Of a stretch of 64,000 nucleotides of DNA, positions 56,593-64,000 are shown piece after piece. The position numbers and the translations under genes are program-made. The notes under the pieces are model-generated. The model was not told the DNA's origin. It worked only from the letters and a program-made list of their open reading frames with translations, and did no database searches. Every line of letters begins with the position of its first letter. Position 1 is the stretch's first letter. This DNA comes from Actinobacteria bacterium Ga0077560 (GTDB lineage Bacteria; Actinomycetota; Thermoleophilia; Miltoncostaeales; Miltoncostaeaceae): contig LNFL01000163.1 of assembly GCA_001464275.1 (NCBI GenBank), positions 30,396 to 94,395 of the forward strand. Direction: 5' to 3'.

Positions 56593-57756
56593 TCAGGCGG
56601 TCGCGCCGGCCTCCGTCAGCCGCTCCAGCCGGAAGGGCCGCAGGTCGATCCCCGGGTCGTCACCGACCGCCAGGGCGGCCATCGCGCGGCCCACCACCGA
56701 GGCGTACTTGAAGCCGTGCCCGCTGAACCCGGCGGCGACGAACACCCCGCCGGGGCCCGGCAGCTCGTCCATCACGAACACCCGGTCCGGGGTGGACTCG
56801 AACAGGCAGGTCCCCGACCGGTGCAGCGGCCCGTTGGCGCCCGGGAACCACCGTGCCAGCACGCCGCGCAGGTCCTCGATCTCCTCCTCGCGGGGCGGAA
56901 CCGGCGCATCCTCGGGATCGACGAGCTCGTCGTGGCGCATCCGCGCCAGCTTGAACCCCGGGATGCCGTGGACGGGCAGGCCGTAGAAGTGGCCCAGGGG
57001 ACCGTCGAGGATCCAGCACGGCATCCGGTCCGGCCCGAATGTCGCCGGGTCGGTGATCGGGTGGAACCAGCCGATCACCTGCCGCTCCGCCCGCACCCGG
57101 CCATGAAGCTCCTCCAGCAGCCCTCCCGCGAACGCGCCCGGGCACACCACCACGCGCGCCGCCAGGTGGGCGCCGCCCTCGGTGTGGATGCGCCAGCCCT
57201 CGCCGTCCGGACGCCATCCGGTGACCCGCCGCCGGTCGAGGAGCACCGCGCCCCGCTCCCGCGCCAGGCGCTGGTGCGCCGCGGTCGCCACCTCGCACGC
57301 CACCAGGCCGGCGCCCGGCTGGAGCACGCCGGTCATGTCCGGGTCGGGGACCAGCCCGGGAATGCGCTCGGCGAGCCCGGCGGCGTCCAGCAGCTCGTAC
57401 TCGACGCCCTGCTCCACGCACGCCTCCAGCGAGGAGCGCACGATCGACGAGTCCGGCGGGCCGAGGTCCACGCTCCCGCACTCGACGAAGATCGTCTCGC
57501 CCGACTCCTCGCCCAGCTCGCGCCAGAGCTCCAGCGACCGGCGGGCCATGTCCACCAGGTAGCCGCCCTCGTGCAGCCCCAGCCGCAGGATGCGCGTGAC
57601 GCCGTGGCTGCTCCCGCGTGTGTGGGCCAGGTCGAACCGTTCCAGGCCGAGCACCCGCAGGCCCCGCGCCGCGGCGTGGTGGGCGACCGCCGACCCCATC
57701 CCGCCGAGCCCGACGACGGCGAGGTCGAACGACGCCTCCTCCGGCCCCGGCGGCAC
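56593..57756 (-). CDS. solA: Monomeric sarcosine oxidase / N-methyl-L-tryptophan oxidase-like FAD enzyme
   Basis: FDLAVVGLGGMGSAVAHHAAARGLRVLGLERFDLAHTRGSSHGVTRILRLGLHEGGYLVDMARRSLELWRELGEESGE; C-term FVAAGFSGHGFKYASVVGRAMAAL. Confidence 0.9.
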   Translation of the reverse strand: MPPGPEEASFDLAVVGLGGMGSAVAHHAAARGLRVLGLERFDLAHTRGSSHGVTRILRLGLHEGGYLVDMARRSLELWRELGEESGETIFVECGSVDLGPPDSSIVRSSLEACVEQGVEYELLDAAGLAERIPGLVPDPDMTGVLQPGAGLVACEVATAAHQRLARERGAVLLDRRRVTGWRPDGEGWRIHTEGGAHLAARVVVCPGAFAGGLLEELHGRVRAERQVIGWFHPITDPATFGPDRMPCWILDGPLGHFYGLPVHGIPGFKLARMRHDELVDPEDAPVPPREEEIEDLRGVLARWFPGANGPLHRSGTCLFESTPDRVFVMDELPGPGGVFVAAGFSGHGFKYASVVGRAMAALAVGDDPGIDLRPFRLERLTEAGATA

Positions 57757-57757
57757 G

Positions 57758-59089
57758 TCAGAACCGGCTCAGGTAGGTGTCGACCTCCCACGCGGAGACC
57801 GCATCCATGTACGCGGCCCATTCGGCGCGCTTGACCGCCACGAGCTCACAGAGCGCCTCCTCGCCCAACCCGTCGCGCAGCACGGTGTCCATCTCCAGTG
57901 CGTCGAGCGCCTCGGCGAGCGTCCGGGGGAGCACCTGCGCGCCCAGCGTGGACGCCAGCCCGTCGATCGGCTCGCCCGGATCCAGGCCGCGCGCGACCCC
58001 GTCCATCCCGGAGAGGATGATCCCGGCCAGCGCCAGGTAGGGGTTGCAGGACGAATCGACCGCCCGGTTCTCGAAGCGTCCGGGCGCCGGGATGCGGATC
58101 ATCGGCGTCCGGTTGTTCCCGCCGTACACGATCGCGTTGGGCGCCCAGGTGGCGCCGGAGGCCGGGGCCGAGGCCTGGAGGCGGCGGTAGGAGTTCACCG
58201 AGGGCATGGTGAGCGCCGCGAGCGCGCGGCCGTGGGCCAGAACGCCCGCGATGAAGCTGTACGCCGTGGACGACAGGCCGAGCCCCCGGGGATCGGACGC
58301 GTCGAAGAACACGTTCTCGCCGGACGCCGACTCGGCCGACAGGTGCACGTGCGCCCCCGATCCGGTGCGCCCCGGCAGCGGCTTGGGCATGAAGCTCGCG
58401 ATCGCGCCGTGGGATGCGGCGATGTCCCCGATGATCGACCGCAGCAGGGTGAAGCGGTCGGCGCTGGTCAGCGCGTCGGCATGACCGAAGTTCACCTCGA
58501 ACTGGCCGTTGCCGTCCTCGTGGTCCACCGCGTACACGCCCAGGTCCAGCGCCTCCATCGCCGAGACGATGTCGGCCAGCACCGGCTGGCTGCGCAGCAG
58601 CGTGGCGAGGTCGTAGCACGGCTTGTCGAGCTCGTCCTGCGAGTCGAACGGCGCGATCCCCCCCTCGGGGGTGCGGGTGAGCAGGAAGAACTCCGGCTCC
58701 ATGCCGGCCACGGGGCTCAGCCCCGCCGCCTGGGCCTCGGCCTGCACCCGGGCCAGGATCGACCGCGTGCAGCACGTGGCCACCTGGTCACCGTCGGTGA
58801 CGCGCGAGAACACCACCGCCGTGTCGGGCCGGTGGGGCAGCACGGTGACCGTCCCGGGATCGGGGACGGCCAGCAGCTCGGCGTGCTCAGGCCCCCGCGC
58901 GAAGCCGTGGTTGGCGAACCCCGCGAACCCGGCGCCGCCGCCCGGCTCGCAGAGCGCCGGGATCCCGCCGGTCGGCACGAGCTTGGCCTTCGGCGTGCCG
59001 TGGATGTCGACCCACTGCACCGCCAGGAACCGCACCCCGTCGGGCAGTTCGATGGCGGTGGGGATCTGGGAAGTCTGCTCGGTGGGCAT
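57758..59089 (-). CDS. glnT: Type III glutamine synthetase-like (GlnT) / gamma-glutamylmethylamide synthetase candidate
   Basis: VQWVDIHGTPKAKLVPTGGIPAL, GMEPEFFLLTR, GQFEVNFGHADALTSADRFTLLRSIIGDIAASHGAIASFMPKPLPGRTGSGAHVHLS, NRTPMIRIPAPGRFENRAVDSSCNPYLALA. Confidence 0.88.
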   Translation of the reverse strand: MPTEQTSQIPTAIELPDGVRFLAVQWVDIHGTPKAKLVPTGGIPALCEPGGGAGFAGFANHGFARGPEHAELLAVPDPGTVTVLPHRPDTAVVFSRVTDGDQVATCCTRSILARVQAEAQAAGLSPVAGMEPEFFLLTRTPEGGIAPFDSQDELDKPCYDLATLLRSQPVLADIVSAMEALDLGVYAVDHEDGNGQFEVNFGHADALTSADRFTLLRSIIGDIAASHGAIASFMPKPLPGRTGSGAHVHLSAESASGENVFFDASDPRGLGLSSTAYSFIAGVLAHGRALAALTMPSVNSYRRLQASAPASGATWAPNAIVYGGNNRTPMIRIPAPGRFENRAVDSSCNPYLALAGIILSGMDGVARGLDPGEPIDGLASTLGAQVLPRTLAEALDALEMDTVLRDGLGEEALCELVAVKRAEWAAYMDAVSAWEVDTYLSRF

Positions 59090-59104
59090 CGAGTCTCTCC
59101 CGTG

Positions 59105-60448
59105 TCAGGTGGGGATGGCCGTGCCGGCCAGGGGAAGGCCGGTCATCGCGGACGCGGCCGGGGTGAGGGCGGCGAGGTCCTCCCTCGCGAGGGAGCGCAC
59201 CGAGGACTTGCCGCATGCGCGGGCGAACATCTGGACCTCCATCGCCAGCGTGCCCAGGTAGTTGGCCACCCGCTCCGCGCCCTCGTCGACGTCGAGCCGG
59301 GACTCCAGATCGGGGTCCTGGGTGGCGATGCCGACCGGGCAGCGGCCGGTGTGACAGTGGTGGCAGGCGCCCGCGACCGTTCCGAGCGCGGCGTAGTCCT
59401 CGGGGTGCACGGGCCGGTTGCAGTCGAGCGCGACCAGCGCGGCGGTGCCGATGGACACCGCGTCCGCGCCCAGCGCCAGGAGCTTGAAGACGTCGGCCCC
59501 GTGACGGACGCCTCCGGACACCACCAGCTGGACGTCGTCGGCGCCGATCGCGTCGAGCGCCCGGCGGGCCTCGACGACGGCCGCGACGGTCGGGATGCCC
59601 GTGTGGTCCATGAGCAGGTCCGGTGAGGCGCCCGTGCCGCCCTGCATGCCGTCCACGACGACCACGTCGGCGCCCGCCTTCACGGCCAGCCGCACGTCGT
59701 CCACGACGCGGCTGGCGCCGAGCTTCACGAACACCGGGATGCGATACCCGGTGGCCTCGCGCAGCTCCTCGATCTTCAGCACCAGGTCGTCGGGCCCGAG
59801 CCAATCGGGGTGACGCACCGGGCTGCGCTGGTCGATGCCGGCCGGCAGGTCCCGCGCGTGCGCGATGGTCTCCGACATCTTGGAGCCCAGCAGCAGGCCG
59901 CCGGTCCCCGGCTTCGCGCCCTGGCCCACCACCACCTCCACCGCGTCGGCGCGACGCAGGTCGCGGGCGGTGAAGCCGTACCGGCTGGGCAGGCACTGGT
60001 ACACCAGCAGGCGCGAGGCCTCACGCTCCTCGTCGAGCATGCCGCCGTCGCCGGTGGTGGTGGAGGTGCCCACCAGGGTCGCCCCGCGTCCCAGCGCGAC
60101 CTTCGCGGTGAGCGAGAGCGCGCCGTAGCTCATCCCGGCCACGGTGATGGGGATCGCCAGCTCGAGCGGGCTGCCCGCGCGGGTGCCCAGGACGGTCCGC
60201 GTGTCGCATTCCTCGCGGTACCCCTCCAGCGCCATCCGCGAGAGCCCCGCGGGCAGGATGGTGAGGTCGTCCAGGGACGGGAGGTCGGCACGGGAGCCGA
60301 AGCCGCGCAGCCGGTAGCGGCCCAGCCGGGCCTTCTCCTGGATGTCGCCGATCACCCATGGGGTGAACAGGTGGTTGGGCGAGGTGCCGGTGGGGTCGGT
60401 GGCGGCGGCGGTCGCCACGCCGGCCACGCCGTTGCCGTGGGCGCTCAT
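59105..60448 (-). CDS. FMN-binding glutamate synthase-family subunit (MgsC/GlxD-like)
   Basis: VVVGQGAKPGTGGLLLGSKMSETIAHARDLPAGIDQRSPVRHPDWLGPDDLVLKIEELREATGYRIPVFVKLGASR...VVDGMQGGTGASPDLLMDHTGIPT...ACHHCHTGRCPVGIATQDP. Confidence 0.92.
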   Translation of the reverse strand: MSAHGNGVAGVATAAATDPTGTSPNHLFTPWVIGDIQEKARLGRYRLRGFGSRADLPSLDDLTILPAGLSRMALEGYREECDTRTVLGTRAGSPLELAIPITVAGMSYGALSLTAKVALGRGATLVGTSTTTGDGGMLDEEREASRLLVYQCLPSRYGFTARDLRRADAVEVVVGQGAKPGTGGLLLGSKMSETIAHARDLPAGIDQRSPVRHPDWLGPDDLVLKIEELREATGYRIPVFVKLGASRVVDDVRLAVKAGADVVVVDGMQGGTGASPDLLMDHTGIPTVAAVVEARRALDAIGADDVQLVVSGGVRHGADVFKLLALGADAVSIGTAALVALDCNRPVHPEDYAALGTVAGACHHCHTGRCPVGIATQDPDLESRLDVDEGAERVANYLGTLAMEVQMFARACGKSSVRSLAREDLAALTPAASAMTGLPLAGTAIPT

Positions 60449-61158
60449 GCGTGCCGCCAGGTCTTGGCGTCGAACTCGTAGAGCTCGCGCTTGGTGGTGA
60501 CCCGTGTGAGCCGGAGCCCCGGCACCGCCATCCCCTGTTCCTCCAGGAGGGCGGTGACCGCGTCGGTCTCCTCGGCCGTCGCGGGGTTCGCCTGCGCGTC
60601 CGCTCCGAGGGAGCCGATGCCGCCGGCGACGAAGATGGTGCCCTCGTAGATGGAGTCCCCGAGGTGGTCGCCCGCGTCGCCCAGGACGATGAGGGTGCCC
60701 AGCTGCATCATGAAGGCCGAGTGCGATCCGACGTCGCCGCCCACGATGACGGTCCCGCCCTTCATCGCGATCGCGGCGCGCGAGCCGGCGGAGCCCCGCA
60801 CGACCACCAGGCCGTCGTGGGCGCTGGCCGCCAGGCCGGCGCCGACGTCACCGTCCACGCGCACCGTCCCGCCGTCGAGGTTCTCGGCGACGCCGTTGCC
60901 GGCATGGCCGGTGACGTGGATGCGCGGGCCCGTGCCCAGCGCGCCGGCGTAGTAGCCGGCGTCGCCGGCGATGGTCACCGCGCAGGTCGTCGCCAGGCCG
61001 ACGGCGAGCGAGTGCCGCCCGCCGGGGTCCACGAGCACCGCCTCCTCGCCGTCGGCGAGGCCCTGCAGCATTGCGTTGATCTCACGCGTCGTGAGGTTCT
61101 CGCACGCGATCGTCCGTGCGGACGCCGGTGCCTGGCTCTGCCCCGTCAACGTCGCCAT
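60445..61158 (-). CDS. GXGXG-motif glutamate synthase-family subunit (MgsB/GlxC-like)
   Basis: Repeated turns VDGDVGAGLAASAHDGLVVVRGSAGSRAAIAMKGGTVIVGGDVGSHSAFMMQLGTLIVLGDAGDHLGDSIYEGTIFVAGGIGSLG. Confidence 0.92.
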   Translation of the reverse strand: MATLTGQSQAPASARTIACENLTTREINAMLQGLADGEEAVLVDPGGRHSLAVGLATTCAVTIAGDAGYYAGALGTGPRIHVTGHAGNGVAENLDGGTVRVDGDVGAGLAASAHDGLVVVRGSAGSRAAIAMKGGTVIVGGDVGSHSAFMMQLGTLIVLGDAGDHLGDSIYEGTIFVAGGIGSLGADAQANPATAEETDAVTALLEEQGMAVPGLRLTRVTTKRELYEFDAKTWRHA

Positions 61159-61820
61159 ACCCGAACCTCCCCGGCGACGGCCTCACACCGCCGCCAACCG
61201 CTCCCGGCGGGGAGTCCCCGCCCTTCGGAGGTGACGGCGACCCAGTCGCCGGTCTCCGACACCACCAGGGGCTTCGCCGCGAACCGGTCGCGCACGATGC
61301 CCATCGCGTCGTTGGTGGCCACCAGGCAGCTGAAGGTGCCGTCGAGCTCGCGCGAGGCATCGGCGAGCGCGTCCTCCAGCTCCGCGCCGTCGCCCAGCCG
61401 CGTGGCCAGGAACTCGGCGATGACCTCCGAGTCGTTGTCGGTGTGGAACCGCGCCCCGTCACGCTCGAGCCGGTCACGCAGCGCCAGGGCGTTGGTCACG
61501 TGGCCGTTGTGGACCAGGGTGAGCTGCGGCGTGGCCGAGCCCTGGAACGGGTGGGCGTGCGCGACGTCCACCGTGGTCTCGGTCGCCATCCGCACGTGCC
61601 CGATGCCGTGGCTCCCCGTCGCCTCGCGCAGCGGGTGATCCTCGATGAGCTCCGTGGGCGTGCGCGCGGTCTTCATGATCACCGGCGGGCCGTCCCCGCC
61701 GTACACCGCCACCCCGCTGCCGTCCCGCCCCCGGTGGGAGAGGGCCAGCAGCATCCGGGCCAGGTCGTCGCCCACGGGGCCGTCACCGCCCCGGTACCAG
61801 ACCCCCGCGATTCCGCACAC
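61146..61820 (-). CDS. Class II glutamine amidotransferase subunit (MgsA/GlxB-like)
   Basis: GTG start then CGIAGVWYRGG (N-terminal Cys nucleophile), LSHRGRDGSGVAVYG, VHNGHVTNALALRDRLERDGARFHTDNDSEVIAEFLA. Confidence 0.92.
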   Translation of the reverse strand: MCGIAGVWYRGGDGPVGDDLARMLLALSHRGRDGSGVAVYGGDGPPVIMKTARTPTELIEDHPLREATGSHGIGHVRMATETTVDVAHAHPFQGSATPQLTLVHNGHVTNALALRDRLERDGARFHTDNDSEVIAEFLATRLGDGAELEDALADASRELDGTFSCLVATNDAMGIVRDRFAAKPLVVSETGDWVAVTSEGRGLPAGSGWRRCEAVAGEVRVWRR

Positions 61821-63038
61821 CTATGCCGCCTCGTCCAGCAGCACGTCCTCCGCGACCTTCGCGATCACCAGCGCCGCGTCGCGCACGTTGGCCATGAGCA
61901 CCCGCTCGTTGGCGCAGTGGCACTCCTCGACCCGTCCGGGGCCGAAGGTGATGGCCTCCATCCCGGCGTCGTTGACCAGGTTGTGGACGTCGCTGGCGAA
62001 CGGGGTGCCGTAGATCTCGATCTCGCGTCCGGTGACCATCTGCGCGGTGTCGCGCACCTGCAGCGCGAACGGCGAATCGGCCGGGATCTCTGCCGGCTGG
62101 AACGAGAACCGGAAGCGCGTCACCTCGATGGGCGCGTCGGGCACGGCGGCCGAGATCGGCGCCAGCCGCCGGCGGATCTCCTCCAGCTCGCCATCCACGG
62201 TCTCGCCGGGCAGCAGCCGGCGGTCGATGAGGATGGTGCAGGCATCCGCCACCGCGTTCTCCTTCACCCCGGCGCGGATGACGGTGGGGGTGCACGACCC
62301 GCCGGGCAGCAGCGGGTGCGGCTTCTGCCGCACGTCGCGGTCGTACTCGAACAGGGCCTCCAGCACCGCGGGGACCCGCTGCAGCGGGTTCAGGCCCAGG
62401 TGCGACCGGCTGGCGTGGATGGAGCGCCCCGGGATGGTGACCGTGTAGTAGCCGATGCCGCGCTCGGCGGTCGCCACGCGCAGGTCGGTGGGCTCGGTCA
62501 CGATGCCGTAGTCACCGGTGAAGCCGGCCTCCACCAGGCTCAGCGTGCCGGGCTCGGCGCACTCCTCACCGGCGGCGAAGTGCAGCATGAGGGTGCCGCG
62601 CATGCGGTCGGCCATCCCCGCGAAGTGGTGCATCACCCCGATCTGGGTGGTGAGGCCGGCCTTCATGTCGCAGGCGCCGCGCCCGTACATGAAGCCGTCG
62701 ATGACCTCGCCGGCGAAGGGGTCGGCGATCCACCGCTCCCCGTCGTCGATGGGGACCGTGTCCATGTGGCCGTTCAGCACCAGGGTGGGGCCGTCGTGCG
62801 CCCCGCGCAGCACGGCGGCGACCGAGTACCGCTCGTCGAACATCTCCACCAGGTGCACGGAGGCCGGCGTCGGCTCGAGCCACGCCTGCACGCGGGCGAC
62901 CATCTCGGCCTCGTAGACGCCCGGGTTGATGCTGCGCGCGCCCACGAGGTCGCGCAACACACCCGTGAGGAACGCATCGGAGAGCGGCTCGGACGCACGG
63001 AGCGCGTCCACCTGCGAGTCGAGCGGTCGGGATGTCAT
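61821..63038 (-). CDS. M20 family metallo-hydrolase (ArgE/DapE/CPG2 type)
   Basis: LVLNGHMDTVPIDDGERWIADPFAGEVIDGFMYGRGACDMKAGLTTQIGVMHHF, AAGEECAEPGTLSLVEAGFTGDYGIVTEPTDLRVATAERGIGYYTVTIPGRSIHAS. Confidence 0.92.
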   Translation of the reverse strand: MTSRPLDSQVDALRASEPLSDAFLTGVLRDLVGARSINPGVYEAEMVARVQAWLEPTPASVHLVEMFDERYSVAAVLRGAHDGPTLVLNGHMDTVPIDDGERWIADPFAGEVIDGFMYGRGACDMKAGLTTQIGVMHHFAGMADRMRGTLMLHFAAGEECAEPGTLSLVEAGFTGDYGIVTEPTDLRVATAERGIGYYTVTIPGRSIHASRSHLGLNPLQRVPAVLEALFEYDRDVRQKPHPLLPGGSCTPTVIRAGVKENAVADACTILIDRRLLPGETVDGELEEIRRRLAPISAAVPDAPIEVTRFRFSFQPAEIPADSPFALQVRDTAQMVTGREIEIYGTPFASDVHNLVNDAGMEAITFGPGRVEECHCANERVLMANVRDAALVIAKVAEDVLLDEAA

Positions 63039-64000
63039 GCGCCCTCCCCGGGGCCGGTGGTGGTCGTGACGAGCGTGGGGACGCGCCCCGGGAACGCCGG
63101 GGGTGCCGGCGTCTGCGACGCGCGCCGCGCGGTCATCTCGGCGCGGAGCGTGTCGGTGGCGGCCGCGTCGAGCAGGCCGTCGCCGTCCAGCACGACCCCG
63201 TACACCTCGGCCGCCGCCTCGGGCGCGATGTAGCCGTCGGTGACGTCGTCGGCCACGCGGGCCGGGTCGCGCTGCAGCGGGTCGCCGTACCCGCCGCCGA
63301 TGGCCGTCTCGATGCGCACCGTGTCACCCGCCGACAGCGGGAGGTTCGACAGTCGCGGCTCGACCGGCTCCCAGTCGTTGGCGCCGGCGCGGCGCAGCCA
63401 CATGAGGTTGGGGGCGCCGTCCGCGCCGCCCAGCAGCCCGAACGGGGGGATGGTGCTGCGGTCCAGGCACGTCGAGAGGACGCAGGGCTCCACCAGCTCC
63501 AGGTCGCGCCGCAGCCCGTAGCCGCCGCGGCTCCTACCGGCCCCCTCCGGGCCGGTGCGCAGCTCGTACCGGCGCACCACCACCGGGTAGGCCAGCTCGA
63601 TGGCCTCCACCGGGTGGTTGCGGCAGTTGCTGAGCGGGTCCTGGATGGCCGTCCAGCCGTCCTTGGCCTCCATGCCGCCCCAGCCGCCCTTCGGGTTGAG
63701 GATCATCACCCACTGCTCGGGGGTGCCGTCGTCGGCCTGCCGCACGCCGCCCAGCGTGTGGACGTTGCAGGACCCCAGCTCGCCGGCCACCGCGTGGTCG
63801 GGCCGCCCGGGCGACAGCGCGCCGAGCGCGATGTCGATGATGCGGTTGCAGGTCTCGGTGAGGCCGCTCACCGTCGAGGCGGGCTCGCGCGGGTTCACCA
63901 CGGTCCCCTTGGGCGCGATCACGGTGATCGGCGCGAAGGCGCCCTCGCTGGGGTGGATGTCGGGGTCGGTGATCATGAGCATGGCGATGTAAACCGCCGA
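63035..64000 (-). CDS. hyuB: Hydantoinase B/oxoprolinase family (HyuB) subunit, N-terminus beyond right edge
   Basis: AMLMITDPDIHPSEGAFAPITVIAPKGTVVNPREPASTVSGLTETCNRIIDIALGALSP, GGMEAKDGWTAIQDPLSNCRNHPVEAIELAYPVVVRRYELRTGPEGAGRSRGGYGLRRDLEL; frame open to the edge; ATGA overlap with the M20 gene. Confidence 0.93.
   Translation of the reverse strand, partial: SAVYIAMLMITDPDIHPSEGAFAPITVIAPKGTVVNPREPASTVSGLTETCNRIIDIALGALSPGRPDHAVAGELGSCNVHTLGGVRQADDGTPEQWVMILNPKGGWGGMEAKDGWTAIQDPLSNCRNHPVEAIELAYPVVVRRYELRTGPEGAGRSRGGYGLRRDLELVEPCVLSTCLDRSTIPPFGLLGGADGAPNLMWLRRAGANDWEPVEPRLSNLPLSAGDTVRIETAIGGGYGDPLQRDPARVADDVTDGYIAPEAAAEVYGVVLDGDGLLDAAATDTLRAEMTARRASQTPAPPAFPGRVPTLVTTTTGPGEGA

Noticed and set aside
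55312-57834. 840 aa plus-strand ORF opposite the AI-2E and SolA genes
   Set aside because: Low-complexity H/R/Q-rich shadow translation with no domain signature.
59105-61820. Conventional GltB/GltS glutamate synthase
   Set aside because: The three glutamate-synthase domains are separate genes adjacent to a GlnT-like gene and lack GltD, matching MgsABC/GlxBCD-type organisation better.
57590-63233. Long plus-strand ORFs (678 and 705 aa) opposite the Mgs/GlnT operon
   Set aside because: Antisense artefacts of GC-rich third positions; real enzymes are on the minus strand.

Overview
64 kb of high-GC chromosome, probably an actinobacterium and possibly a deep-branching Thermoleophilia-like lineage (inferred from gene style only, not verified). 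About 55 CDS are supportable; no rRNA, tRNA, phage, transposase or CRISPR array was recognised. Gene blocks from left to right: a secreted CBM/Ig-like protein; a GMC oxidoreductase; an allantoate amidohydrolase / ureidoglycine aminohydrolase pair; an AcuC-like deacetylase; a PAS-GGDEF-EAL protein; FG-GAP and RTX-repeat secreted proteins; a sulfide:quinone oxidoreductase / TusE / DsrE2-like sulfur operon; an MMPL transporter divergent from a HK-RR-DUF4097-like operon; an L,D-transpeptidase + solute-binding-protein pair; two tandem acetoacetate-decarboxylase-like genes next to a ~550 bp noncoding quasi-palindrome; a CASTOR/POLLUX-like channel; a complete sugar ABC operon; a SAM-IV-like riboswitch upstream of a class-V aminotransferase; Rrf2, ATP-grasp and NDH-2 genes; and a right-edge operon encoding HyuB, an M20 hydrolase, N-methylglutamate-synthase-like MgsABC, a GlnT/GMAS-like synthetase and a SolA-like oxidase. 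The best leads are (1) this N-methyl-amine / N-methylhydantoin-type operon, (2) the ~550 bp quasi-palindrome at 36.6-37.16 kb, (3) the SAM-IV-like riboswitch with apparent core substitutions, and (4) four genes interrupted by small frameshifting deletions. All family calls come from reading the sequence; no database search was run.
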